In this document: in pieces, positions 25,569 through 34,785 of the stretch
Layout of the letters: every line of letters starts with the position of its first letter
Position numbering within the stretch: the first letter of the stretch is position 1
From: Variovorax sp. PMC12
GTDB lineage: Bacteria; Pseudomonadota; Gammaproteobacteria; Burkholderiales; Burkholderiaceae_C
Assembly (NCBI RefSeq): GCF_003019815.1
Contig: NZ_CP027773.1
Location: 1,127,001 to 1,191,000, forward strand
Length of the DNA stretch: 64,000 nt
Direction: 5' to 3'
Made by a program: the position numbers and the translations under genes
The notes under the pieces: generated by a model
What the model saw: only the letters and a program-made list of their open reading frames with translations
Database searches by the model: none
What the model was told of the DNA's origin: nothing

Positions 25569-26267
25569 TTGAAAACGAAAGGGATATTGGTGGCACTCGC
25601 AGCGGCAATTGCCGGTCTTTCCATCCTCATCATCGGGGACAGTCATCTGTCGCAGCCGAGCTACCTGATGTCGTCGCTGCACGACGATCTCCAGCGCCAG
25701 GGCGCGAAGGTGCATTCCATCGGCGTGTGCGGCGTGCAGCCTTACGACTGGACGGTGTCCAAGCCCGGCTCCTGTGGCAGCGCGGAACGCATCGGCAACA
25801 AGCCGGCGGTCGTGAGCCCCGGCAACCGGGCCAAGACGACGGCGGTGGCGCAACTCATCAAGGCCGAACACCCCGATCTGGTGCTGATCGTGCTGGGCGA
25901 CACCATGGCCGCCTACCGGCAGGCCGACTTTCCGATGAACTGGGTCTGGCAGCAGGTCAGCGCGCTCACCGGCGCGATTTCGGCCACCGGCACCAAGTGC
26001 GCCTGGGTCGGCCCCGCGTGGGGGCAGGAAGGCGGCCAGTACGGCAAGACCTACGCGCGCGCCGAAACGGTGAGCCGCTTTCTCGCGACCAACGTGGCGC
26101 CCTGCACTTACATCGACTCGCTGGAGATGTCCGCGCGCGGCCAGTGGCCGACCATCGACGGGCAGCATTTCAACGCGAGCGGCTACCGCGCCTGGGGCGA
26201 TGCGATCGCCAAGGCCGTCGCGCGGCTGCCCTTGGCGCCCGCTGCCGCCGGCACCCCGCGGCCATGA
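25569..26267 (+). CDS. SGNH/GDSL hydrolase-like protein
   Basis: About 232 residues with the serine-hydrolase fold: LIIGDSHLSQPSY (nucleophile Ser25), LVLIVLGDTMAAY, and the catalytic Asp/His in DGQHFNASGY. A hydrophobic N-terminal stretch runs straight into the GDSH strand. It may transfer or remove acetyl groups on polysaccharide, given that the next three genes form an AlgI/AlgJ-type system. TTG 25569 is preferred because coding character begins there; ATG 25515 adds an unlikely proline-rich leader, and GTG 25590 is another option. Translationally coupled to the following gene. Confidence 0.75.
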   Translation: MKTKGILVALAAAIAGLSILIIGDSHLSQPSYLMSSLHDDLQRQGAKVHSIGVCGVQPYDWTVSKPGSCGSAERIGNKPAVVSPGNRAKTTAVAQLIKAEHPDLVLIVLGDTMAAYRQADFPMNWVWQQVSALTGAISATGTKCAWVGPAWGQEGGQYGKTYARAETVSRFLATNVAPCTYIDSLEMSARGQWPTIDGQHFNASGYRAWGDAIAKAVARLPLAPAAAGTPRP

Positions 26268-26944
26268 GGCGCGCCGCTCTCAAGATGCGGCGCCATGCGC
26301 TGCTCGGCGCCCTGCTGCCCGCCGTGGCCGGCGCCGCGCCCCAGTTGTATGACACGGGCCCCTCGCAAGACCTGGCGCTGGTGCGCTTCGTCAACGCGGG
26401 GGCGCAGGCGCTCACGGTGCAAAGCGGCGGCCCCGCAAAGGCGAGCGTGGTGGTGGCGCCTTCTGCGCCCATCACCGATTACCAGCCCGTGCGCTCCGAC
26501 GCGCCGGTCACCGGCTACTGGAAAAACGGCCAGCGGCAGATGGCCATCACGCTGCGCGTGCCGTCGGGCGGCTCGGCCTCGGTGCTGGCGTGGCAAGGCG
26601 CGAACGGCGAGATTGCCGGCACCAGCTTCACCGAGCCGCCACCCAGCTTCGATCCCCTGCGCGCCTCGCTCGCGTTCTACAACGCCGACGCGCGCTGCAC
26701 CGCCGCGGGCCTCCTGGCCAGCACCGGCAACACGGCCATCTTCGAGAACCAGGCGGCGCTTGCCAGCGCGCGCCGTGCCGTCAACCCGGTGAAGCTGGCG
26801 GTGCATGCCACCTGCAACGGCCAGCCCGTCGAGGGCACGATCGACCTGGGCTCGCTGCAGGCCGGCCAGCGCTACAGCGTGTTCCTCGTTCCCGCCGGCA
26901 AGGGCAGCCGGCTCATGGGCCTGCAGGACCGCATCGCGCGCTGA
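26264..26944 (+). CDS. AlgF-like periplasmic O-acetylation protein
   Basis: A 226-residue protein with signal peptide (HALLGALLPAVAGAAP). The mature part starts LYDTGPSQDLALVRFVNAGAQ and proceeds as beta-rich sequence ending SLQAGQRYSVFLVP, similar in layout to AlgF of the alginate acetylation complex. Two cysteines (in ARCTAAG and HATCNGQ) could form a disulfide. Its overlap with the SGNH gene and position before an MBOAT gene strengthen the assignment. Function would be as adaptor passing acetyl from the membrane protein to the periplasmic transferase. Confidence 0.65.
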   Translation: MRRAALKMRRHALLGALLPAVAGAAPQLYDTGPSQDLALVRFVNAGAQALTVQSGGPAKASVVVAPSAPITDYQPVRSDAPVTGYWKNGQRQMAITLRVPSGGSASVLAWQGANGEIAGTSFTEPPPSFDPLRASLAFYNADARCTAAGLLASTGNTAIFENQAALASARRAVNPVKLAVHATCNGQPVEGTIDLGSLQAGQRYSVFLVPAGKGSRLMGLQDRIAR

Positions 26945-26951
26945 CCCGGCC

Positions 26952-28346
26952 GTGGTTTTCGCATCGCTCGAATTCCTCTCGGTCTTTCTGCCGGCGTTCC
27001 TGCTGCTGTATGCGCTGACGCCGGCGCGCGCGAAGAACACGCTGCTGCTGCTCTCCAGTTGGCTGTTCTACGGCTGGTGGAGCCCGCTGTTCCTGCTGCT
27101 GTTCATTGCGCTCACGGCGCTGGCATGGGCGGGCGGGCTGCTGGTCGAGCGCGCGGGGCCGGGGCGGCGCGGCATGCTGGTGGCGTTCATCGTGCTGAAC
27201 CTCGGCGTGCTGGCCTGGTTCAAGTACGCCAACATCGTGGTCGAGACTTTCAACGCGGCCCTGGCGCATGCCGGCGCCATGCCGATGGAATGGCAACGCA
27301 TCGCGCTGCCCATCGGACTGTCGTTCACCGTGCTGCAGGCGATCTCCTATCTGGTCGACGTGCATCGCGGCAAGTTTCCGGCGGAGCGCCGGCCCATCGA
27401 CTTCGCGACCTACCTGGCGATGTTCGGCCACCTCGTCGCGGGGCCGATCATCCGCTACGACTGGGTGCGCCAGCGCCTGGCGCACCGCGCCGTGCATGCT
27501 TCGGAATTCGCCACGGGCGCGCGCCGCTTCATGATCGGCATGGCGATGAAGGTGCTGGTGGCGGACACGCTCTCGCCGGTGGTGGAGCATGTGTTTTCGG
27601 CCGCGCACCCCAGCCTGGCCGATGCCTGGCTCGGCTGCCTGGCCTACACGCTGCAGCTGTTCTTCGACTTCGCGGGCTACAGCGCGATGGCCATCGGCAT
27701 CGGCGCGATGCTGGGCTTTCGGTTTCCCGAGAACTTCGACCGGCCCTACCTCGCGCGCAACCTGGCGGAGTTCTGGCGGCGCTGGCATATCTCGCTGTCG
27801 TCCTGGCTGCGCGACTACCTCTACGTGCCGCTCGGCGGCAGCCGCAAGGGCACCCGGCGCACGGTGCTGAACCTGATGCTGACGATGGCCATCGGCGGGC
27901 TCTGGCACGGCGCGGACAGCTGGAACTTCCTGTACTGGGGCCTGGCGCAGGGCATTGGCCTGAGCGTGGTGCACCTGTGCCGCGCGCGCGGGCTGGGCCT
28001 GCCCGCGCCGCTCGCGCACGCCGCGACCATGCTGTTCGTGATGCTGGGCTGGACGCTGTTCCGCGCGCCCGACTTCGCGGTCGCCTGCGACATGCTGGCC
28101 GGCCAGTTCGGCGCGCATGGCGTGGCACTGGGGGCGGCGCTGTCCAACATGCTGCGGCCGCCGGTGGTGCTGGCCTATCTGCTGGGCATTGCCTGGGTGC
28201 TCGCGCCGGCCCTTGTCGGCGCGCGGCGGCATGCGGGCAATGGCGGCGCGGTGCTCGCGACGCTGGCGCCGATCGCCGGTTTCCTGCTTTCGCTCGCGCT
28301 GGTGTCGAGCCGCGGCACGGTGCCTTTCCTCTACTTCCAGTTCTGA
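26952..28346 (+). CDS. MBOAT-family O-acyltransferase (AlgI-like)
   Basis: A 464-residue multipass membrane protein that moves acetyl groups across the inner membrane for polysaccharide O-acetylation. Starts FASLEFLSVFLPAFLLLY as in AlgI. The signature WRRWHISLSSWLRDYLYVP and the invariant His319 in GGLWHGADSWNF are present. GTG 26952 is chosen because it matches the family start. Seven bases after the AlgF-like gene and 5 bp before the AlgJ/X-like gene. Confidence 0.92.
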   Translation: MVFASLEFLSVFLPAFLLLYALTPARAKNTLLLLSSWLFYGWWSPLFLLLFIALTALAWAGGLLVERAGPGRRGMLVAFIVLNLGVLAWFKYANIVVETFNAALAHAGAMPMEWQRIALPIGLSFTVLQAISYLVDVHRGKFPAERRPIDFATYLAMFGHLVAGPIIRYDWVRQRLAHRAVHASEFATGARRFMIGMAMKVLVADTLSPVVEHVFSAAHPSLADAWLGCLAYTLQLFFDFAGYSAMAIGIGAMLGFRFPENFDRPYLARNLAEFWRRWHISLSSWLRDYLYVPLGGSRKGTRRTVLNLMLTMAIGGLWHGADSWNFLYWGLAQGIGLSVVHLCRARGLGLPAPLAHAATMLFVMLGWTLFRAPDFAVACDMLAGQFGAHGVALGAALSNMLRPPVVLAYLLGIAWVLAPALVGARRHAGNGGAVLATLAPIAGFLLSLALVSSRGTVPFLYFQF

Positions 28347-28351
28347 CCGGC

Positions 28352-29470
28352 ATGGCAACAGCGCGCACCAACCGGCGACTGCGTGGACTGCTCCGCTGGA
28401 CGACGGCGGGCGTGCTGGTCGCGTCGCTGGGTGCGGCGTTCGTCGCGAGCTTGCCGAACATGCCCGGCGCGCTGGCTCATGCCGACGCTTCGCTGCTGGA
28501 CGATGCCGCAGCCCGGCGAGCGCTGACGAAGACGCTGGTCACGACGCCGCTGACCGACACGCTCGCGCGCTACCAGCGCGAGGCAAGCTGGCTGCTGCTG
28601 GGCGACCTCGGCGCGGAGGTGCATCGGGGCGAAGGCGACTGGCTCTTCCTCGACGAGGAACTGCGCGTTCACCCCGGCCGCGCTGCGAATGCGCGTGACC
28701 GTGCCGCCACCGTCGCGGACATCGCCCGCGCGCTGGCTGCACGGCGCATGGCGCTGCTGGTGGTGGTGGTGCCCGACAAGAGCCGGATCGAAAGCCAACA
28801 CCTGGGCCGGCTGCGGCGCCCGCCCGAACTCGAAGGCCGTGTGCGCGAATGGACGGCCATGATCGATGCCGCGAAAGTGCCCGTGCTCGACCTGGCACCG
28901 GTGCTCGCAAGTGCAACGCCCGCGCCCTTCCTCAAAACCGACACCCACTGGACCGAACACGGCAGCCAACTGGCCGCGCAAGCCGTAGCCGAGCGCCTTC
29001 GGCGCATGCAGGTGCTCGACGCCACGCCGGTGCCTTCCGTCGTCGCATCGCGCAAAACCGTCAGCGAATGGGGCGACCTGGTGCGCCTGGCGGGCATCGA
29101 CGGCCTGCCGTCGTCGCTGAAGCCCGCGCCCGACACCGGCTGGCAGTCGACCGTCGAGACGCGCAGCGAGAGCACCGACCTGTTCGGCAATACCGCGCTG
29201 CCGTCCATCGTGCTGATCGGCAGTTCGTTCTCGCGGCGCGCCAACTTCCTGCCCTTTCTTCAGCTCGCAGCCCAGTCGCTGGTCGCCGATTTCGCGATGG
29301 ACGGGGGCGATTTTTCCGGCGCCGCGCGGCGCTACTTTGCGGGACCGGCGTTCGCGGACAACCCGCCGCGCGCCATCGTCTGGGAAGTGCCCGAACGGGC
29401 GCTCGAATCGCCCATCGCGGAGGCCGAGCGGCAGTGGATGCGCCAGCCCTTCGCGGGCCGCGGACGCTAG
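28352..29470 (+). CDS. AlgJ/AlgX-like periplasmic O-acetyltransferase
   Basis: A 372-residue SGNH-like transferase with an N-terminal membrane or signal segment (VLVASLGAAFVASL). The catalytic signature KTDTHWTEHGS gives Asp197 and His199, and LIGSSFSRR gives the nucleophile serine at 291 or 292. VVVVPDKSRIESQH precedes, as in AlgJ/AlgX. It would take acetyl from the MBOAT partner and place it on polysaccharide. Ends tail to tail with the phosphatase-like gene, the two TAG stops sharing the palindrome CTAG. Confidence 0.87.
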   Translation: MATARTNRRLRGLLRWTTAGVLVASLGAAFVASLPNMPGALAHADASLLDDAAARRALTKTLVTTPLTDTLARYQREASWLLLGDLGAEVHRGEGDWLFLDEELRVHPGRAANARDRAATVADIARALAARRMALLVVVVPDKSRIESQHLGRLRRPPELEGRVREWTAMIDAAKVPVLDLAPVLASATPAPFLKTDTHWTEHGSQLAAQAVAERLRRMQVLDATPVPSVVASRKTVSEWGDLVRLAGIDGLPSSLKPAPDTGWQSTVETRSESTDLFGNTALPSIVLIGSSFSRRANFLPFLQLAAQSLVADFAMDGGDFSGAARRYFAGPAFADNPPRAIVWEVPERALESPIAEAERQWMRQPFAGRGR

Positions 29471-29961
29471 CGCATGTAGCCCAGGTCGCGCACGTCGGAG
29501 CGCACCGCCGCGCGGTCGACGCCCTGCATCGGCAGGCTCACCAGCAGCTCGAGCCGGCGGCGCAGCGAGAACAGCATCTGCACCGCCGCATGAGCGACCT
29601 GCTCGGGGTCGGTCTCGGCGGCAACGTCTGGGTAGGACCACAGCGCCGAATCGGGCTGGCCGGGCCACGGGGGTTGCAGCGACTCGGTGGCTGCGTCCAG
29701 GGTGATGACGAAATCCGCGCCGGAAGGGTGGGTTCGCACCAGCTCGTCCCAGCTGCGCGGCGGCCTCTGCGGAACCGGAATGCTGGCGCTATGAAGAGCG
29801 CCAATGGCCGCGGGATGGAACTCGCGCCCGACATGCCCGGGCTGACCGCAGGAAGAGACCGAGAACCGCTTGGGGTCCAGGTGCGAGAGGCATGCTTCCG
29901 CCAGGATGCTGCGCAGTGAATTTCGCCGAGAGACGAAGACCACGCCGATTCGTTTTTGCAT
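29467..29961 (-). CDS. LMW tyrosine phosphatase/arsenate reductase-like protein lacking the catalytic Cys
   Basis: A 164-residue protein with the low-molecular-weight phosphatase P-loop layout at the N-terminus. The expected C-x5-R-S motif reads S-RRNSL-R-S: Ser11 (codon TCT) replaces the nucleophilic cysteine, whereas the arginine and following serine are kept. The usual late DP motif is also altered (YPDVAAE). It is therefore unlikely to be an active phosphatase or arsenate reductase, and may bind a phospho-ligand or be decaying. The frame is otherwise intact. Divergent from the Pat-like gene, 122 bp apart; nothing else recognised in that gap. Confidence 0.75.
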   Translation of the reverse strand: MQKRIGVVFVSRRNSLRSILAEACLSHLDPKRFSVSSCGQPGHVGREFHPAAIGALHSASIPVPQRPPRSWDELVRTHPSGADFVITLDAATESLQPPWPGQPDSALWSYPDVAAETDPEQVAHAAVQMLFSLRRRLELLVSLPMQGVDRAAVRSDVRDLGYMR

Positions 29962-30083
29962 GACCCTTGACTATAGCGAGGCGCCGCCCGCGCGGCGACG
30001 GGGCATGCCGGTCCGATTCAAAATCCTCGCGAGTTCTCCGCCCGCCGCGCACACCCGCCCCCGAACGGTGCAGACTTGGGGGC

Positions 30084-32786
30084 ATGGACAAGCATTTCCT
30101 GAATCCGCTCTTCGCCCCGGCCTCCATCGTGGCCTTCGTCGGCCACGCCGACGACCCCGGCGGCCAGACGCCGGCCGGCCGCACGCTGCGCGAAGCCTTC
30201 CGCGCCGACCGATTCGACGGCACGCTGCGCTTTCTGGACGTGCGTACCAAGGGCACGCTCGAAGAGCTGGCCCAGACCCATGCCGACCTGGCGCTGATCG
30301 CCCTCGCCCCGCGCGACGTGGCGGCCGCGCTGGAGATCGCGGGCCGCATCGGCTGCACGGCGGCGGTTGTCATCTCCAGCGGCATCAGCGCCGACCAGGC
30401 GGCCCAGTGGCGCAAGATCGCAAAGCGCGAAGGCGTGCACCTGCTCGGGCCCAACTCGCTGGGCTTCCAGCGCCCGCCGCTGCATCTGAACGCCAGCGTG
30501 GCCGGCCCCCTCGCCAGCACCGGGCCGCTGGCGCTGGTGTCGCAGTCGGGCGCGCTCACCGCGTCGATGCTCGACTGGGCGCGGCAGAACGGCGTCGGGT
30601 TTTCCAGCGTGGTGTCGCTGGGCCCGCACACCTCGGTCGACATTCCGCAGGTGCTCGACTTCCTGGCCAACGACCGGGCTACCCACAGCATCATCGTGTA
30701 CCTCGAAGGCATTGCCGACGCGCGCCGCTTCATGAGCGCGCTGCGCTCGGCCTCGCATGCCAAGCCGGTGGTGGTGCTCAAGGCCGGCCGCAAGCCGGCA
30801 GGCAACGAAGCCGCGCAGACGCACAGCGCCGCCATCGTGGGCAGCGACGACGTGTTCGACGCCGCGCTGCGCCGCGCGGGCGCGGTGCGGGTGCGCTCCT
30901 TCGTCGAGCTGTTCTCGGCGGCCAAGTGCCTGGCCTCGCGCTACCGGCCGGTGGGCAAGCGGCTGGCGGTGGTCACCAACGGCGGCGGCCCCGGCGTGCT
31001 GGCGGCCGACTGGATCAACGAGATCGGGCTCGACCTGGGCAAGCTCTCCGCGCCCGTGCAGAAGTTGATGCTGCCGTCGCTGCCGCCGCTCGCTTCATTG
31101 ACCGACCTCATCGATCTTTCGGAAGACGCGCAGCCCGCGCACTACCGCGCAGCCATCGACGCGGCCTCGGCCGACAGCCAGGTCGACGGGGTGCTCGCCA
31201 TCTTCTCGCCCAAGGCCGGCGCCGATGCCGCGGCCACCGCCAAGGCGCTGGCCGACATTCCGCGCCCCATGAACAAGCCGCTGCTGGCCTGCTGGATGGG
31301 CGACTCGTCGGTGGGCAAGGCGCGCGCGGTGCTGGCCGAGGCCACCATTCCCAGCTTTCGCACGCCGGAGGCGGCCGTGGGCGCCTTCGGCAACATCGCG
31401 GCCTTCTACCAGAACCAGCAGTTGCTGCAGCAGACGCCGCCGCCGCTGTCGGCGCTGGCCAAGCCCGACATCGAAGGCGCGCGCCTGCTGATCGAAAGCG
31501 TGCTGGCCGAGCGGCGCCGCGTGCTGACGGAGATGGAGTCGAAGTCGCTGCTGTCGTCGTTCCACATTCCCATCACCCGCACCTTGCTGGCGCGCAGTGC
31601 CAACGAGGCCATGATGATCGCCACGCAACTGGGCTTCCCGGTGGCGCTGAAGATCGATTCGCCCGACATCCCGCACAAGTCCGACGTCGAAGGCGTGGCG
31701 CTCAACGTGATGAACGGCACCAGCGCGCGCGACACCTACGTCGAGATGATGGAACGCGTGGCACGCCTGGCGCCCGAGGCGCGCATCAACGGCGTGACCG
31801 TGCAGAAGATGGTGCGCGCGCGGCGCGGCCGAGAAATCTACGTGGGCCTGGTGACCGACCAGCCATTCGGCCCCGTCATCGTGTTCGGCGCGGGCGGCAC
31901 CATGATCGAGCTGCTGAACGACCGCGCCATGGAGCTGCCGCCGCTCAACCAGTTCCTGGCGCGCCGGCTCATCGAACGCTCCCGCGTGGCCGAAACCCTG
32001 GGCGAATGGCGCGGCGCCAGCGCGGTGGACATGGAGGCGCTGGAGCACGTGCTGCTGCGCGTGTCGGAAATGGTGTGCGAGCTGCCCGAGCTGCGCGAGA
32101 TGGACATTAACCCCATCATCGTTGACGAGTCGGGCGCCATCTCGGTCGATGCGCGCATCGTGGTCGACAGCAGCACGCAGGCGGTGTCGGGCCAGCTGGG
32201 CAATGCGGCCAACGGCTACCACCACCTGGCCATCATGCCGTACCCCGCGCGCTACCGGCGCGAATGGCCGCTGCCGGGTGGCGGCATCTACATCGTGCGG
32301 CCGGTGCACCCCAACGACGCGCAGATGCTGCAGGCGCTGGTGCAGGGCCTGTCGCCCGAGAGCCGCTGGTTCCGCTTCGTCTCGCGCTTCCACGAGCTGC
32401 CGCCGTCGATGCTGTCGCGCTTCACGCTGATCGACTACGACCGCGAGATGGCGCTGGTGGCGGTGGTGATGGAGCGCAGCGTGTCGCCCGAAGGCACGGT
32501 GCTCGAGAGCGAGCGCATCGTGGGCGTGTCGCGCTACATCACCAACCCCGACCAGACCAGCTGCGAGTTCTCGCTGGTGGTGGCCGACGAGTTCAGCGGC
32601 AAGGGCATCGGCTCGCGGCTGATGGAAAGCATCATCGACGTGGCGCGCGACAAGGGCCTTTCCGAAATCGACGGGCTGGTGCTCGCCAACAACCCCGACA
32701 TGCTCAAGCTGGTGCGCAGGCTGGGGTTCACGGTGAAGTCCTTCCCGGAGGATCCGGACTTCAAGCTCGTGACGTACATGCTGTAG
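30084..32786 (+). CDS. Pat-type fusion: ADP-forming acyl-CoA synthetase-like + GNAT lysine acetyltransferase
   Basis: A 900-residue protein acetyltransferase of the PatZ/YfiQ type. CoA-binding domain (about 8-130), succinyl-CoA-ligase-like domains (about 140-460, with QTHSAAIVGSD around the equivalent of the phospho-His loop), ATP-grasp-like domain (about 490-700, IPHKSDVEGVAL and GAGGTMIELL), and C-terminal GNAT domain from about 735 with FSGKGIGSRLMESII as the acetyl-CoA loop. Such enzymes acetylate lysines, classically inactivating acetyl-CoA synthetase. Monocistronic; no obvious cyclic-AMP domain. Confidence 0.9.
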   Translation: MDKHFLNPLFAPASIVAFVGHADDPGGQTPAGRTLREAFRADRFDGTLRFLDVRTKGTLEELAQTHADLALIALAPRDVAAALEIAGRIGCTAAVVISSGISADQAAQWRKIAKREGVHLLGPNSLGFQRPPLHLNASVAGPLASTGPLALVSQSGALTASMLDWARQNGVGFSSVVSLGPHTSVDIPQVLDFLANDRATHSIIVYLEGIADARRFMSALRSASHAKPVVVLKAGRKPAGNEAAQTHSAAIVGSDDVFDAALRRAGAVRVRSFVELFSAAKCLASRYRPVGKRLAVVTNGGGPGVLAADWINEIGLDLGKLSAPVQKLMLPSLPPLASLTDLIDLSEDAQPAHYRAAIDAASADSQVDGVLAIFSPKAGADAAATAKALADIPRPMNKPLLACWMGDSSVGKARAVLAEATIPSFRTPEAAVGAFGNIAAFYQNQQLLQQTPPPLSALAKPDIEGARLLIESVLAERRRVLTEMESKSLLSSFHIPITRTLLARSANEAMMIATQLGFPVALKIDSPDIPHKSDVEGVALNVMNGTSARDTYVEMMERVARLAPEARINGVTVQKMVRARRGREIYVGLVTDQPFGPVIVFGAGGTMIELLNDRAMELPPLNQFLARRLIERSRVAETLGEWRGASAVDMEALEHVLLRVSEMVCELPELREMDINPIIVDESGAISVDARIVVDSSTQAVSGQLGNAANGYHHLAIMPYPARYRREWPLPGGGIYIVRPVHPNDAQMLQALVQGLSPESRWFRFVSRFHELPPSMLSRFTLIDYDREMALVAVVMERSVSPEGTVLESERIVGVSRYITNPDQTSCEFSLVVADEFSGKGIGSRLMESIIDVARDKGLSEIDGLVLANNPDMLKLVRRLGFTVKSFPEDPDFKLVTYML

Positions 32787-32803
32787 CGCGGCAGGCAGCC
32801 TGT

Positions 32804-33763
32804 TCAGGCCTTGGGCATGCCGTCGCTGCCGCTGCCGCACAGCACGACGGCGATTTTCTCTTCGTCGCGGCGCTCGAAGCAGCGCTGGCTCACGGCCGCC
32901 AGCGCGGTGGCCGCGCCCAGCTCGATGGCCAGTCCCGCGTGCTGCCAGGCGGAACGGGCCGCGTCCTCGATGACTTCTTCATCGACCAGCACGATCTCGT
33001 CGACGTACTTCTCGATCAGCTCGAAGTTCAAGGGCTCGGTCGAGCGCGCCGCGAGGATGGGCACGCGCGTCTTCACGTTCTCCAGCTTCACGATGCGGCC
33101 TTCCTTGCGGCAGGTGTGGAGCGTGGGGCAGCCCGCCGCTTCCACGCCGATGACGCGGATCGACGGCTTGAGCAGCTTGGCCGCCTGCGCAATGCCCGCG
33201 AGCAGGCCGCCGCCGCCGATGGACACCACCAGCGTCTCGACCTCGGGCCATTCATCGATGATTTCCAGCGCGGTCGTGCCCTGCCCGATCACCACGTCGC
33301 GGTCGGCATACGGATGCAGCAGCGCGCCGCCGTGCTCGGCCACGTTGGCGCCGGCGGCGTCCCAGCTCTGGTCCCAGAAGTCGCCGTGCACGGTGAGCCT
33401 GGCGCCGTGGCTCTCGATGCGCGCCCGCGTGATCGGCGTGCTGGTGTTCATCACGAACACGTTGGCCGGCAGGCCCAGCGTCTTGCCGACGTAGGCCACG
33501 GCCGCGCCGAAGTTGCCGCCCGACGCGGTGGCCAGCCCCTGCCTGCGCACGTCGTGCGACAGATTGAGCACGCGGTTGAAAGCGCCGCGCGCCTTGAAGG
33601 AGCCGGTGACCTGGTTGCACTCGGCCTTGAAGCGCACCTGCGCCGCGCCGCCGGGCACCCAGGGGTGCGCATCGACCAGCGGCGTGTGGCGGATGTAGGG
33701 CCGCACGCGGGCATGGGCCGCGCGGTAGTCGTCCAGCGTGATCGGGGTGGTGTTCTCGCTCAT
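32804..33763 (-). CDS. Threonine/serine dehydratase-like PLP enzyme
   Basis: A 319-residue fold-II PLP enzyme. Lys57 in TGSFKARGAF binds PLP; SIGGGGLLAGIA is the phosphate-binding glycine loop; VVLCGSGSDGMPKA closes the fold. No ACT domain, so it is the short catabolic type. It should deaminate a hydroxy amino acid (threonine, serine or relatives) to an enamine, which fits the RidA-like gene in the same operon. The closest recalled analogue by context is EutB of hydroxyectoine use. Last gene of the operon; coupled to the deacylase gene by ATGA overlap. Confidence 0.87.
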   Translation of the reverse strand: MSENTTPITLDDYRAAHARVRPYIRHTPLVDAHPWVPGGAAQVRFKAECNQVTGSFKARGAFNRVLNLSHDVRRQGLATASGGNFGAAVAYVGKTLGLPANVFVMNTSTPITRARIESHGARLTVHGDFWDQSWDAAGANVAEHGGALLHPYADRDVVIGQGTTALEIIDEWPEVETLVVSIGGGGLLAGIAQAAKLLKPSIRVIGVEAAGCPTLHTCRKEGRIVKLENVKTRVPILAARSTEPLNFELIEKYVDEIVLVDEEVIEDAARSAWQHAGLAIELGAATALAAVSQRCFERRDEEKIAVVLCGSGSDGMPKA

Positions 33764-34785
33764 GCGGCAGCGCCTTCCTCGTCTTCGACCAGCACGCACA
33801 GGTTGTTGCCCTGCTTCACGATGCCGAAGGTGCGCTGCGAATACACCGTGCCGCCCTTGGCGAAGCGCACTTCGCGCGGCGCCAGCGCGGGCTCGGTCAG
33901 CAGGTGCAGGTAGCCGGCCAGCTCGCCGGCGGCCACCGTGTCGCCGAGTTGGTGCAGCGGCTCGAAGTAGCCGTCGCCCGGCGACAGCAGGTTGCCGCCG
34001 TCCGGCACGATGTGCACGCGGCGGCTCGCCGGCGGCGTGGCCGGCAGCTCGGCGGGCACCACGCCCAGCCGTGCCAGCACGCGCGACAGGCACTCGCGCG
34101 TGCGCTTCACACCCTTGGGCGACACGCTGCCGTTCTCGCCCATCTCGGCTGCGATCGCCGCCAGGCCCAGGTGAGCCGCTGCGCCGCAGCTGGTGCGCGG
34201 ATCGCCCATGTTGTCGGTGATCACGGTGAACCTGGCGCCGAACCAGCGCGCCATGTCCTCGGCGCGCTCGCGCACTTCGGGCGCCAGCGTGGGCGTGACC
34301 ACCACTTGCGCGCTCTCCTCGATGAACAGCGAACTGCCGCCCGCGTGCAGGTCGACATACGCGTCGCACCTGGGAAACAGCACGTCGTGGATGAACGCGG
34401 CGATCTGCTCGGTCGGCGTGCCGAAGGGGTCACCCGGGAACACGCGCGCCAGGTTCTTGCCGTCGAGCGGGCTCACGCGCGAGGCCGCGCGCAATGCCGG
34501 CGCGTTGGCCGCGGGCATCAGGATCAGGCGGCCCTTGACCTGCGCGGCGTCGAGCGTGCGGATCAGCTCGTTGATGACGATCGGGCCTTCGTACTCGTCG
34601 CCATGGATGGCGCCGGTGACCAGCACGGTCGGCCCGTCGCCATTGCCGATGACGGCCAGCGGCAGCGCGACCGCGCCCCAGGCATCCTCATGCCCCGAGT
34701 ACGGCAGCCACGCATGGCCGACCTGCTTGCCGGGCCTGGCCCAATCGATGTCCGTGAAAACGGTGGAAGGACGCGGCTGGCTCAC
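33760..34785 (-). CDS. AstE/AspA-family zinc deacylase
   Basis: A 341-residue carboxypeptidase-fold enzyme. Zinc ligands are visible in AIHGDEYEGP (His61, Glu64) and in the later YVDLHAGG histidine; SPLDGKNLARVFPGDP is the substrate-side conserved stretch. Family members remove acyl groups from amino acids (N-succinylglutamate, N-acetylaspartate, N-acetyl-diaminobutyrate). Start GTG 34785 overlaps the binding-protein stop (GTGA). Together with the dehydratase it suggests that an N-acyl hydroxy amino acid is imported, deacylated and deaminated. Confidence 0.85.
   Translation of the reverse strand: MSQPRPSTVFTDIDWARPGKQVGHAWLPYSGHEDAWGAVALPLAVIGNGDGPTVLVTGAIHGDEYEGPIVINELIRTLDAAQVKGRLILMPAANAPALRAASRVSPLDGKNLARVFPGDPFGTPTEQIAAFIHDVLFPRCDAYVDLHAGGSSLFIEESAQVVVTPTLAPEVRERAEDMARWFGARFTVITDNMGDPRTSCGAAAHLGLAAIAAEMGENGSVSPKGVKRTRECLSRVLARLGVVPAELPATPPASRRVHIVPDGGNLLSPGDGYFEPLHQLGDTVAAGELAGYLHLLTEPALAPREVRFAKGGTVYSQRTFGIVKQGNNLCVLVEDEEGAAA

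Noticed and set aside
31095..32840. 581-codon minus-strand frame opposite the Pat-like gene
   Set aside because: Shadow rich in Gln/His/Arg; Pat domains are continuous on the plus strand.
32804..34785. Full ectoine/hydroxyectoine degradation locus
   Set aside because: Only EutB-like and EutE-like genes are present; ectoine hydrolase and the oxidative genes are absent, so a specific ectoine assignment is unsupported.
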